DNA of 33,984 nt from Flavobacterium sp. (GTDB taxonomy: Bacteria; Bacteroidota; Bacteroidia; Flavobacteriales; Flavobacteriaceae). Position numbers and translations under genes: made by a program. The stretch lies in assembly GCA_030151255.1 (NCBI GenBank), contig JASLED010000035.1, positions 1 to 33,984 on the forward strand. The letters are read 5' to 3'. A model generated the notes under the pieces. The model was given only the letters and a program-made list of their open reading frames with translations, did no database searches and was not told the origin of the DNA. Numbering within the stretch: position 1 is the first letter of the stretch; each line of letters begins with the position of its first letter. Shown one piece after another: positions 1 to 7,736 of this stretch.

Positions 1-347
1 TAAAAAGTATTTACTCTATATTTTAAAGTAAGCGTATCATTTAAAGTTACAATTTCTTGTCCGTTTGATAGCTTTGTTTGCAAAACCCAAGCAGTTTCTT
101 GTTCATCTAATCGAAGAGGTAAAGAAAGTTTGTTTCCATTATTTGTAATAATATCTTTTTCTCTGCCCACTGCATAAGCAGATACCGTATTTGTTCTAGG
201 CACTTCTTGATCTTCGTAATTATAAAATTCGATTAAAAAATTAGGCGTAGTATCTTCGTCTTTGCCGCAAATATCATCTTTTTCACAAGCGATAAATGCT
301 ATTGTAGAAAAAGTTAATAAACCTGCTAGTACTATTAGTTTCTTCAT
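1..347 (-). CDS. Small lipoprotein, DUF6452-like (C-terminus outside window)
   Basis: The 5' end of a gene that runs off the left edge; about 115 residues are visible and no stop is reached. It starts at the ATG at 345-347 with MKK, a hydrophobic signal of about 17 residues and a lipobox ending at C21 (F-I-A-C), so it should be a lipid-anchored envelope protein. The mature part begins C-E-K-D-D-I-C-G-K, then P-N-F-L-I-E-F-Y, which resembles the N-terminus of DUF6452 lipoproteins found next to rlmD in flavobacteria. That assignment is from memory of the family and is moderate. A TAnnTTTG box (385-392, minus strand) and a perfect palindrome (361-374) lie upstream. It is transcribed in the same direction as rlmD but a terminator separates the two. 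Function unknown. Confidence 0.6.
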   Translation of the reverse strand, partial: MKKLIVLAGLLTFSTIAFIACEKDDICGKDEDTTPNFLIEFYNYEDQEVPRTNTVSAYAVGREKDIITNNGNKLSLPLRLDEQETAWVLQTKLSNGQEIVTLNDTLTLKYRVNTF

Positions 348-360
348 AATTAATAATGAA

Positions 361-374
361 ATCGCATATGCGAT
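361..374. promoter_or_regulatory. Perfect 14-bp palindrome in leader of the lipoprotein gene
   Basis: ATCGCATATGCGAT is exactly self-complementary. It lies between a minus-strand TATTTTTG box (385-392) and the ATG at 347, so it would fall in the 5' leader of the partial lipoprotein gene. It could be an operator or a small RNA hairpin; neither is shown by the sequence alone. Confidence 0.35.
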
Positions 375-459
375 AATATGGAGTCAAAAATACTAAAAAC
401 ATTCGGAATGATTTGTATCTAGTAGTATTGCTTTTGATAAAAGGAATTGCAAAATCATA

Positions 460-494
460 AAAAAGCCTCTAAACTTTGAGGTTAGAGGCTTTTT
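460..494 (-). terminator. Rho-independent terminator after rlmD
   Basis: The arms AAAAAGCCTCTAA (left) and TTAGAGGCTTTTT (right) form a hairpin just beyond the rlmD stop codon. The U-run is good on the minus strand. The symmetric A and T tracts could make it work both ways. Confidence 0.85.
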
Positions 495-499
495 GAATT

Positions 500-1912
500 T
501 TATTTCAATTCTAATTGAACTACGTTTTCTACGTGATGTGTTTGTGGAAACATATCTACCGGACGTACTTTTGTAACTTTATATTTTTCGTCAAGTAAGG
601 CTAAATCTCTTGCTTGTGTTGCTGAATTACAGCTAACGTAAACAATGCGTTTTGGAGCCACTTTTAATAGCATTTCTACTACATCTTTATGCATTCCATC
701 TCTTGGAGGATCAGTGATAATTACATCTGGTTGCCCGTGAATTGCAATAAATTCATCGTTGAATACATTTTTCATATCTCCAACATAAAACTCACAATTA
801 GTAATATCGTTGCGTTCTGCATTTAATTTAGCATCTTCAATTGCTTCTGGCACAGCCTCAACACCAACAACTTTTTTTGCTTTTTTTGAAACGAATTGAG
901 CAATTGTTCCTGTTCCTGTATATAAATCAAAAACTACTTCATTGCCAGTTAACTCAGCATAATCTCTAGTTATTTTATACAATTCAAAAGCTTGGTCTGA
1001 ATTGGTTTGATAGAAAGATTTAGCGTTAATACTAAATTTTAATCCTTCCATTTCTTCCAAAATATAATCTCTTCCTTTAAATAAAACTACTTCTTGGTCA
1101 TAAATAGTGTCGTTTGCTTTGCTATTAACAACATATTGAAGTGAAGTAATTTCAGGAAAAGTTGTTGCTAAATGGTTTAATAACAATTCTCTTTTTTCTT
1201 TGTTATTTTCAAAAAATTGAATCATTACCATAATTTCTCCAATAGAAGAAGTACGAATCATTAAAGTACGCAATAAACCTTCGTGTTCTCTTGGGTTGAA
1301 AAATGATAACTTATTTGCATTGGCAAAATCTCTAATTTCATTTCTTATGGCATTAGAAGGATCTTGTTGTAAATGACATTTTTTAATGTCAAGAATTTTA
1401 TCCCACATTCTTGGAATATGGAAACCTAATGCATTTTCTTTTCCAATTTCTTCTCCGCTCGAAATTTCTTGTGGTGTTAGCCAACGAGCATTAGAAAAAG
1501 AAAATTCCATTTTATTACGGTAAAACAATTGTTTTTCTGAGCCTAAAATAGGTTCAAATTCTGGCAACTCAATTTTACCGATTCTTTTTAAGTTATTAAA
1601 TACTTCTTGATTTTTGTAAAACAGCTGTTGAGCATAATTCATATTTTGCCATTTGCAGCCACCACATGCACCAAAATGTTCGCAAACGGGTTCTATTCTG
1701 TGTTCTGAAAATTTGTGGATTGTTGTTGCTACACCTTCGTAATAGGCTTTTCTTTTTTTCATAGTTTGAATATCAACAACATCTCCTGGAACAACATTTG
1801 GTATAAAAATTACTTTACCATCAGGAGCTTTTGCAACTGAAACACCTTTTGCACCTGCATCAAGGATTTCTACGTTTTCGAATACGATTCTTTCTGTTCT
1901 CTTTCTTTTCAT
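500..1912 (-). CDS. rlmD: 23S rRNA (uracil-C5)-methyltransferase RlmD
   Basis: A SAM-dependent enzyme that makes 5-methyluridine in 23S rRNA (U1939 in E. coli numbering). The 470 residues show, in order: a TRAM RNA-binding domain (about 8-65); the iron-sulfur cysteines C77, C83 and C86 (C-x5-C-x2-C) with the fourth at C179; a SAM-binding motif D-L-Y-T-G-T-G-T-I; the D-P-P-R-D-G motif; and the catalytic cysteine C428 in Y-V-S-C-N-S-A-T-Q-A-R-D. All residues expected for the RlmD/RumA group are present. RlmCD-type enzymes are close relatives, but the cluster cysteines and TRAM domain fit RlmD. The gene is monocistronic, with a terminator at 460-494. Its predicted -7 box (1917-1924) lies only 4 nt before the ATG, so the mRNA may have almost no leader. 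Confidence 0.93.
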   Translation of the reverse strand: MKRKRTERIVFENVEILDAGAKGVSVAKAPDGKVIFIPNVVPGDVVDIQTMKKRKAYYEGVATTIHKFSEHRIEPVCEHFGACGGCKWQNMNYAQQLFYKNQEVFNNLKRIGKIELPEFEPILGSEKQLFYRNKMEFSFSNARWLTPQEISSGEEIGKENALGFHIPRMWDKILDIKKCHLQQDPSNAIRNEIRDFANANKLSFFNPREHEGLLRTLMIRTSSIGEIMVMIQFFENNKEKRELLLNHLATTFPEITSLQYVVNSKANDTIYDQEVVLFKGRDYILEEMEGLKFSINAKSFYQTNSDQAFELYKITRDYAELTGNEVVFDLYTGTGTIAQFVSKKAKKVVGVEAVPEAIEDAKLNAERNDITNCEFYVGDMKNVFNDEFIAIHGQPDVIITDPPRDGMHKDVVEMLLKVAPKRIVYVSCNSATQARDLALLDEKYKVTKVRPVDMFPQTHHVENVVQLELK

Positions 1913-1916
1913 AGCG

Positions 1917-1942
1917 CAAAAATAGGATTAATTTCTATTCAA
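1917..1942 (-). promoter_or_regulatory. Putative rlmD promoter
   Basis: On the minus strand a TATTTTTG (-7 type, 1917-1924) is preceded by TTG (1940-1942) with a 15-nt spacer, shorter than the usual 17-21. The -7 element ends 4 nt before the rlmD ATG. Confidence 0.5.
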
Positions 1943-2009
1943 AAAAGCTTTTAAACTTTTGTATTTACATTTGGCTTTTATTTGTAATAATTATAAGTAA
2001 GGAGCAATG

Positions 2010-2047
2010 ATTGAAAATAAAAAACGAGCCTGAATAACAGACTCGTT
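2010..2047 (-). terminator. Terminator at the end of the tpiA operon
   Basis: Read on the minus strand, ACGAGTCTG - TTATT - CAGGCTCGT forms a 9-bp stem with one G-T pair, followed by a T-rich run. It sits just past the tpiA stop and closes the five-gene minus-strand group. Confidence 0.8.
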
Positions 2048-2072
2048 GTATAGATATAGCGTGATTTTTTAC

Positions 2073-2825
2073 TTATATAGCTTTTACAATTGCAACAAAT
2101 TCGTCGGCAACTAATGCTGCTCCACCAATTAATCCACCGTCTACATCAGGTTTTGAAAATATTTCTTGGGCATTGCTTGGTTTAACACTTCCGCCGTACA
2201 AAATTGAAGTATTTTCTGCGATGGTTTTGTCGTATTTTCTTTCAATTTCTCTACGAATAAAAGCATGCATTTCTTGTGCTTGTTCTGGCGTAGCTGTTAA
2301 TCCTGTTCCAATTGCCCAAACTGGTTCGTAAGCAATTACAATATTTTGCCATTGTTCTTTTTTCAGATGAAATAAACTATCGGTTAATTGATTGAAAATA
2401 ACATTTAGATATTGTTTATTTTCTCGGTCTTTTAACTCTTCACCAATACAGAAAATTACACGCATATTGTGTTTTAATGCTGTATTTACTTTATCTGCTA
2501 AAAGCGCATTTGTTTCATGAAAATATAAACGTCTTTCAGAATGCCCAAGAATAACAGTTTCTACGGCAATACTTGTAAGCATTTGAGCCGAAATTTCTCC
2601 TGTAAATGCTCCGCCTTCTGCTTGATGCATATTTTGTGCTGCAACTTGAATATTAGTTCCTTCTAAGTGATGAGTTGCACTAGCTAAATTAGTAAAAGCT
2701 GGAGCAACAATAACTTCTACTTCTTTTCCTGAAGGAAGTTTTTCAATAAGCTCATCTAAAAGCGTATGTGTTTCTGCATACGTTTTATGCATTTTCCAGT
2801 TTCCTGCAACAATAGAGTGTCTCAT
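2073..2825 (-). CDS. tpiA: Triosephosphate isomerase
   Basis: Interconverts dihydroxyacetone phosphate and glyceraldehyde 3-phosphate in cytosolic glycolysis and gluconeogenesis. The 250 residues match the family length. The catalytic set is complete: N9 and K11 in G-N-W-K-M-H, H95 in G-H-S-E-R-R, and E167 in A-Y-E-P-V-W-A-I-G-T-G, plus the phosphate-binding Y-G-G-S-V. It is the last gene of a tightly packed minus-strand group. Only 2 nt separate its ATG from the stop of the TlpA-like lipoprotein gene, so translation is probably coupled. A terminator follows at 2010-2047. Confidence 0.97.
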   Translation of the reverse strand: MRHSIVAGNWKMHKTYAETHTLLDELIEKLPSGKEVEVIVAPAFTNLASATHHLEGTNIQVAAQNMHQAEGGAFTGEISAQMLTSIAVETVILGHSERRLYFHETNALLADKVNTALKHNMRVIFCIGEELKDRENKQYLNVIFNQLTDSLFHLKKEQWQNIVIAYEPVWAIGTGLTATPEQAQEMHAFIRREIERKYDKTIAENTSILYGGSVKPSNAQEIFSKPDVDGGLIGGAALVADEFVAIVKAI

Positions 2826-2827
2826 AA

Positions 2828-3406
2828 TTATTTTAAGTTGTTTAATAAGTCAGTTATTTCAGCAAAGTTTTTTTCTGTAGCGTTGAATAAAGCAATTTCG
2901 CCTTGTTTGTTTACAACAATGTATCTTGGAATCCATTTTAATTCAATTGCTTGTCCAAAATCACCTTTCATTCTTTTCTCATCACCTAAAAAATAATGTT
3001 CACCTTTAATGTCATATTTTTCAATTGATTCCTTCCAACTTTCTGTTGTTTTATCTAAAGATAAGTTTACAAATGCAACTTCAGGAAATTGATTTTTAAT
3101 ATCTTGAATATGAGGTAATGCTTTTATGCAATCTGGACACCAAGAAGCCCAAACATCAATTAAGATATTTTTGCCTTTGTTGTTATTTAAAATCTCTTGA
3201 AATGAAATAGTAGATCCATCTAATGTAGAAAACGGCTGATTTAAAGCCTTTTCGTTAAATTGATTTTCACTTGTTGCTGTTTCTTCTATAGTTGCTGGTG
3301 TTTCTAAAGCATTAGTTGTTGCAACTGTTTCTAAGTTTTCGCTTTTTTCTTTACAAGAACTTACAATTAATGTAAGAAGTGTAAGCGTGATAAGAATTTT
3401 TTTCAT
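2828..3406 (-). CDS. TlpA-family thioredoxin-like lipoprotein
   Basis: A probable membrane-anchored thiol-disulfide oxidoreductase. The 192 residues begin with a signal peptide and a lipobox ending at C18 (V-S-S-C). A low-complexity Thr/Glu/Ala linker follows (about 19-50), then a thioredoxin/AhpC-TSA-like domain with the active-site motif W-A-S-W-C90-P-D-C93. The cis-Pro region (W-I-P-R-Y) follows later. Such proteins reduce cysteines of envelope proteins or apocytochromes; the client here is unknown. The upstream neighbours are a permease and a BT_3928 protein with a C-G-C motif and a second, degenerate thioredoxin-like domain. This suggests a shared redox job in the envelope, which is inference. 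No membrane reductant (DsbD/CcdA) is in the window. Confidence 0.85.
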   Translation of the reverse strand: MKKILITLTLLTLIVSSCKEKSENLETVATTNALETPATIEETATSENQFNEKALNQPFSTLDGSTISFQEILNNNKGKNILIDVWASWCPDCIKALPHIQDIKNQFPEVAFVNLSLDKTTESWKESIEKYDIKGEHYFLGDEKRMKGDFGQAIELKWIPRYIVVNKQGEIALFNATEKNFAEITDLLNNLK

Positions 3407-3431
3407 AATTAATAACCAATATATTTTTAAT

Positions 3432-4502
3432 TTATTTTATTCTTGGATCGAGATATGCGTAAATAAGATCTACCAAAATAGTAATAATAACAAATGAAGT
3501 TGCTATTACTAAAACGGCTCCCATAATTACAGGAAGATCTAATGTGTTTAAGGCATCTACAATTTCTTTGCCCAATCCGTTCCATCCGAAAATGTATTCT
3601 ACAAAAACGGCTCCTGCCAACATAGATGCAAACCATCCCGAAATTGCAGTAACCACAGGGTTTAAGGCGTTTTTTAAAGCGTGTTTTACAATGATTTGCA
3701 GTTTGCTTAATCCTTTTGCTTTTGCCGTTCTAATATAATCTAAGTTGAGTACATCTAATAAAGAATTTCTCATAAGCTGAATGACAACCGCCAACGGACG
3801 AATGCCTAAAACAATACTTGGTAAAATAATGTTTTTTAAGGCTAAATATCGTCCATTTCCAAAATCGTCTACTTCATATAAACTTCCTGTCATAGGTAAG
3901 TTTGTGTATGAATGTAAAATATAACCAAATACCCATGCAAACAGAATAGCGCTAAAAAAAGAAGGAATGCTCATTCCGAATGTGCTTACAATTGCAATAG
4001 ATTTATCTAGCCAAGTATCTTTGTACAAAGCAGAAATAATACCTAGCACAACGCCAAAAAACAAGGCAATTCCAATAGAAATAAGTGCTAATAATATGGT
4101 ATTTGGCAAGGTTTGCATTAAAATACTACTTACTGTTTTTCCGTTTTTTTGAAAGCTTTCTCTTAAATAAGGTGCTTTTAGCATTATGTCTGTTGAACCA
4201 ATTTGCGCCAATACAAAACCACTGTATTTTGAAGCTTTGGCATAGCTATAATCATCAGTGTTTGTACTGTGAAATGAAATAGGAGATAAGTCATTTATAT
4301 ACAAAAGATATTGTTTACTTAATGGTTGATCAAATCCATATTTCTTATTGATAGCATTTATTTGTTCTTGATTTTCGTTTTGATCCAACATCATTCTAGC
4401 TGGGTCGCCAGGTAAAATATTGAATAAGAAAAATACAACAGTTGTTACACCCCACAAGGTGAATAATGCATATATCGTTTTTTTAAGAATGTAGCTTAGC
4501 AA
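3432..4502 (-). CDS. ABC transporter permease, OppB/DppB type
   Basis: An inner-membrane permease subunit of the binding-protein-dependent peptide/nickel transporter family. The 356 residues show a first membrane helix at about 10-30 (followed by the typical I-L-P-G-D-P), a long periplasmic loop (about 31-125), five further hydrophobic segments, and the cytoplasmic EAA-type loop at 256-283 (D-Y-I-R-T-A-K-A-K-G-L-S...) that docks the ATPase. The start is a TTG at 4500-4502; the first ATG in frame comes after the first helix and would delete it. The start lies 6 nt after the stop of the BT_3928 gene, so coupling is likely. No partner permease, ATPase or binding protein is nearby, so its partners must be encoded elsewhere. 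Substrate unknown. Confidence 0.88.
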   Translation of the reverse strand: MLSYILKKTIYALFTLWGVTTVVFFLFNILPGDPARMMLDQNENQEQINAINKKYGFDQPLSKQYLLYINDLSPISFHSTNTDDYSYAKASKYSGFVLAQIGSTDIMLKAPYLRESFQKNGKTVSSILMQTLPNTILLALISIGIALFFGVVLGIISALYKDTWLDKSIAIVSTFGMSIPSFFSAILFAWVFGYILHSYTNLPMTGSLYEVDDFGNGRYLALKNIILPSIVLGIRPLAVVIQLMRNSLLDVLNLDYIRTAKAKGLSKLQIIVKHALKNALNPVVTAISGWFASMLAGAVFVEYIFGWNGLGKEIVDALNTLDLPVIMGAVLVIATSFVIITILVDLIYAYLDPRIK

Positions 4503-4508
4503 ATTGTA

Positions 4509-5609
4509 TTATTTTAAAATAACTTGATCTCTGTCTTTCCAGTGTTTTTTCTGAGTAATTACTCCTTTGTTTAAAACTACAATACTTGGATTTGCTCTTT
4601 CAATTGTTTTTAATGTTGTAGCATCGCAAGTATAGTAAGAAAATGGCAGTTGATAGGTTTTTAACACATTATCAATTACTTGATTATTAGAAGCTGTTAA
4701 TCCGGCAATAGTGTATCCGTTTATAATAGCTTTATTGGCAAAATCTTTCATAGCAGCTAAACCTTCTTTATCTGCTCTTTCTAAATCATAAGAAATGATT
4801 AAAATTACCTTAGGTTCTTCTAATATTGCTGGTAAATGGTTTACACCATCTTGCTCCATAATTAAATCGTGAATAGGAGGTTGATAACCTTCTGTTATTT
4901 GAACATCTTCGCGTTTAACAAATTCTGCTCCTTCAGGAATATTACCTAATTCTTTATCTGTAAATTTTTCTTCTTTTCCGTTTACATTGTAATAGAACGT
5001 CATTTGATATTCAGCTTTGGGTGCTCCTTCAGGAATTTCCATTCCTTTTTTAATATCTGTATTTACTTTATACGCTCTAAAATCTTTTAAAGGTAAATGG
5101 TTTAATACCCAATAACCCATAAATAAACATAATACAAATGTTATAGCCATTATACTATTGCGCAATTTACTAGTAAATAGTTGGTGAATGTGTTTTTTAT
5201 ATTTCATTAAAATTAGAATGAAAATTAATAACACAATATCTTTTGTAAATGATCCCCAAGGAGTTAATGGAACAGCATCTCCAAAACAGCCACAATCTGT
5301 AACTTTATTAAAATAAGCTGAATAAAACGTTAGGAAAGTAAAGAATACAATCATAATGAAAAGTAACCAAAGTGTAAGTTTTCTCATAAAACCAATCAAC
5401 AAGGCCACTCCAAGTAATACTTCTGCAATAACAAGTATTACTGCTAATGATAGCGCATATGGTAGTAAAAATGGAATATCTAATACATTTTCTGAAAAAT
5501 ATTCTTCTAATTTGAACGAAAATCCTGTTGGATCGTTTAGTTTCACAAGTCCTGAAAGGATAAAAAGTACGCCAACAAAAATGCGTGATAGTTGTGTAAT
5601 AGCTTTCAT
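4509..5609 (-). CDS. BT_3928-family membrane protein (DoxX/MauE-like + thioredoxin-like tail)
   Basis: A 366-residue protein with an N-terminal DoxX/MauE-like membrane domain (helices about 8-25, 50-73, 78-100 and 122-137, with a fifth near 152-170). The conserved motif D-C106-G-C108-F-G-D lies in a loop between helices. The C-terminal half (about 255-366) reads like a thioredoxin-type fold (V-I-L-I-I-S-Y-D..., then S-I-V-V-L-N-K-G) but lacks a CxxC, having only C328. MauE-like proteins serve in disulfide or maturation chemistry at the membrane, so a redox role is plausible but unproven. It lies 19 nt after DUF1599 and 6 nt before the permease, in an operon that also contains a TlpA-like lipoprotein. 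The family name is recalled, not searched. Confidence 0.8.
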   Translation of the reverse strand: MKAITQLSRIFVGVLFILSGLVKLNDPTGFSFKLEEYFSENVLDIPFLLPYALSLAVILVIAEVLLGVALLIGFMRKLTLWLLFIMIVFFTFLTFYSAYFNKVTDCGCFGDAVPLTPWGSFTKDIVLLIFILILMKYKKHIHQLFTSKLRNSIMAITFVLCLFMGYWVLNHLPLKDFRAYKVNTDIKKGMEIPEGAPKAEYQMTFYYNVNGKEEKFTDKELGNIPEGAEFVKREDVQITEGYQPPIHDLIMEQDGVNHLPAILEEPKVILIISYDLERADKEGLAAMKDFANKAIINGYTIAGLTASNNQVIDNVLKTYQLPFSYYTCDATTLKTIERANPSIVVLNKGVITQKKHWKDRDQVILK

Positions 5610-5628
5610 AAATAAATTTGTTCGGTTA

Positions 5629-6174
5629 TTATTCGTTTGTTATTTCTAGATGAATTAAAGCAAAAACGGCATAATTCAAAATATCTTGATAATTTGCTTC
5701 AATACCTTCAGAAGCAAGAGTTTTTCCTTTGTTATCTTCAATTTGTTTAACACGAAGTAATTTCTGAAGAATCAAATCAGTTAATGAGCTCACACGCATA
5801 TCTCTCCATGCTTCACCATAATCGTGATTTTTATTTTCCATCAATGTTTTTGTTTCGTATACTTTAGCAACGTATAGTTTTGAAACTTCTTCTTCTGATA
5901 AATCAGGATAGCGCCCAACGCCAATTTCGACATTAATCAGCGCCATTATACAATAATTTATAATGCCAATAAATTCGGGTATTTCGCCTTCATCTACTTT
6001 GCGTACTTCATTTTGCTGAATACTTCTAAGACGTTGTGCTTTTATAAAAATTTGATCGGTTAAAGATGATAATCGCATAATACGCCATGCACATCCATAA
6101 TCGTGCATTTTTTTGTCAAATAATGCTTTGCAAATTGCAATTACCTGATCATATTGTATAGAAGTAGTACTCAT
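5629..6174 (-). CDS. DUF1599 domain protein (internally duplicated)
   Basis: A 181-residue soluble protein made of two copies of one module. The motif H-D-Y-G-C-A-W-R-I-M-R-L-S-S-L-T-D (24-40) recurs as H-D-Y-G-E-A-W-R-D-M-R-V-S-S-L-T-D (117-133). Each is followed by a helix rich in Arg/Lys/Gln and then by I-[IL]-N-Y-[AC]-x-x-A-L-I-[NH]-[LV]-E. This is the DUF1599 pattern (nucleotide-modification-associated domain 1); the biochemical role is not established. It is the first gene of the minus-strand group that ends at tpiA. It diverges from folP, with a TATTTTTG box on the minus strand at 6203-6210. The start is the ATG at 6172-6174. Confidence 0.88.
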   Translation of the reverse strand: MSTTSIQYDQVIAICKALFDKKMHDYGCAWRIMRLSSLTDQIFIKAQRLRSIQQNEVRKVDEGEIPEFIGIINYCIMALINVEIGVGRYPDLSEEEVSKLYVAKVYETKTLMENKNHDYGEAWRDMRVSSLTDLILQKLLRVKQIEDNKGKTLASEGIEANYQDILNYAVFALIHLEITNE

Positions 6175-6298
6175 TTGAAGTATATTTGTAATGTTTATTC
6201 TTCAAAAATAGTAATAATACTATGGCATTAAAAATAATGTTATGATTTTGAAGCGTAAAATATAAAAATTTATTATTAAAATATTGATTATAAATTAG

Positions 6299-7123
6299 AT
6301 GACAATTAATTGTAAAGGCGAGCTAGTTGATTTATCTATTGCCAGAGTTATGGGAATTTTAAATATTACTCCCAATTCTTTTTACGATGGTGGAAAATAT
6401 AAGTCAGATGCTGACTTTTTGCGTCAAACAGAACGAATGCTAAAAGATGGTGCTGATTTTATAGATTTAGGAGCCTATTCTACCAAACCTAATGCAGCGT
6501 TTGTAAGTGCAGAAGAAGAGCAATTGAGAATGGTGCCTATTGTTGAGTTGTTGGTAAAACACTTTCCTGATGTAAAATTATCTATTGATACATTTAGAGC
6601 CAATGTTGCCAAAGCAGCAATAGAAGCAGGCGGAGTAATGGTAAATGATATCTCGGCTGGTTTATTGGATGATAGAATGATAGAAACAGTTGGGCAACTT
6701 CATGTGCCGTATATTATGATGCATATGAAAGGAACTCCACAAACCATGCAACAGTTAACACATTATGATAGTTTTATAGAAGATGTTTTGTATTATTTTT
6801 CTGAGCGAATTGCAGTTGCAAAAGCAGCAAAAATAAATGATATTATTCTCGATCCTGGGTTTGGTTTTGCAAAAACGATAGAACAGAATTATGAATTAAT
6901 GCAAAAAGTAACTTTATTTAGTACATTCAATCTGCCGTTGCTTGTAGGTATTTCTAGAAAATCAATGATTTATAAGTTGCTTGAAAGTACTCCGCAAGAT
7001 TCATTAAACGGAACCACCATTTTGAATACAATAGCCATACAAAATGGAGCAAATATTTTGCGTGTTCATGATGTAAAAGAAGCTGTTGAAGTTATAAAAA
7101 TAGTAAATCAATTAAATGCATGA
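6299..7123 (+). CDS. folP: Dihydropteroate synthase
   Basis: Joins p-aminobenzoate to 6-hydroxymethyl-dihydropterin diphosphate to make dihydropteroate; it is the target of sulfonamides. The 274-residue TIM barrel shows M-G-I-L-N-I-T-P-N-S-F-Y-D-G-G (18-32), D-L-G-A-Y-S-T-K-P-N-A (56-66, where many species have D-I-G-G-E-S-T-R-P-G-A), N-D-I-S-A-G, H-M-K-G-T-P-Q-T-M-Q, D-P-G-F-G-F-A-K and G-I-S-R-K-S. The A-Y for G-E change is within what I know of Bacteroidota FolP. A TATATTTG box lies at 6181-6188, about 110 nt upstream. The stop overlaps the next gene's start (ATGA, 7120-7123). The pabA/pabB pair that makes its co-substrate lies 6 kb downstream. Confidence 0.95.
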   Translation: MTINCKGELVDLSIARVMGILNITPNSFYDGGKYKSDADFLRQTERMLKDGADFIDLGAYSTKPNAAFVSAEEEQLRMVPIVELLVKHFPDVKLSIDTFRANVAKAAIEAGGVMVNDISAGLLDDRMIETVGQLHVPYIMMHMKGTPQTMQQLTHYDSFIEDVLYYFSERIAVAKAAKINDIILDPGFGFAKTIEQNYELMQKVTLFSTFNLPLLVGISRKSMIYKLLESTPQDSLNGTTILNTIAIQNGANILRVHDVKEAVEVIKIVNQLNA

Positions 7124-7728
7124 AAAAGTTATTAGTTATTATTCCATTACTGGCCTTAATGGTTAGTTGCGATAAAAGAGAAATGAATTTATCTCGTTCG
7201 GGTTATACTGTAGAAGAAAAAATAGATGACTTATCACCTATATATATAGAATATGCAGAAGATGGAGTTTCTGCCAATTTAAATGATAATAATAAAATAG
7301 GAGGAACCAATTTTATTTTTCATATCGAGCGAGAGTTAAATCTAAAGCAAGTGGCAGAATTGGTAAAAAAAGTAAAAGATAACAAATATGAAGAAGGAAA
7401 AATGCATACAGACGATAAAGGTGTTTTTTATAGTTATGCCGATACGTTGAATAAACACTTAGCATTTTACCCTTTTCAAAACATTGATTTTGTATTTGAA
7501 AGACCAAAAACAACCGAAAATTTATTATATGTAAATGCTTCAAACGATTATTTTTTTGAAGGAAATATGTTGCCAAAAGCAGAACTTGTAAATACACTAA
7601 ACACAAGAGATAGTTTGCAACTTGCCTTTAGCAAAGAATTAAGTTTTGAACGTTATTTGCAGATGCGCGTATTATTAAAAGAGTTAGAAATTAGCGATAA
7701 ATTTGTGCCAACTGACCGAATTTATTAA
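7120..7728 (+). CDS. Uncharacterised lipoprotein co-transcribed with folP
   Basis: A 202-residue protein with a lipoprotein signal: M-K-K, a hydrophobic stretch, then L-M-V-S-C17. The mature part is mixed alpha/beta, acidic in places, with no motif I recognise and no cysteine besides the lipidated one. It starts inside the folP stop (ATGA), so the two are translationally coupled. Nothing in the sequence links it to folate chemistry. It ends 8 nt from the convergent rlmH gene, with no clear terminator between them. Confidence 0.8.
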   Translation: MKKLLVIIPLLALMVSCDKREMNLSRSGYTVEEKIDDLSPIYIEYAEDGVSANLNDNNKIGGTNFIFHIERELNLKQVAELVKKVKDNKYEEGKMHTDDKGVFYSYADTLNKHLAFYPFQNIDFVFERPKTTENLLYVNASNDYFFEGNMLPKAELVNTLNTRDSLQLAFSKELSFERYLQMRVLLKELEISDKFVPTDRIY

Positions 7729-7736
7729 GTAAATTT

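Noticed and set aside
3427..3636. Minus-strand 69-codon frame overlapping the end of the permease gene
   Set aside because: Out-of-frame shadow, rich in Cys and Arg, which is typical of misread coding DNA.
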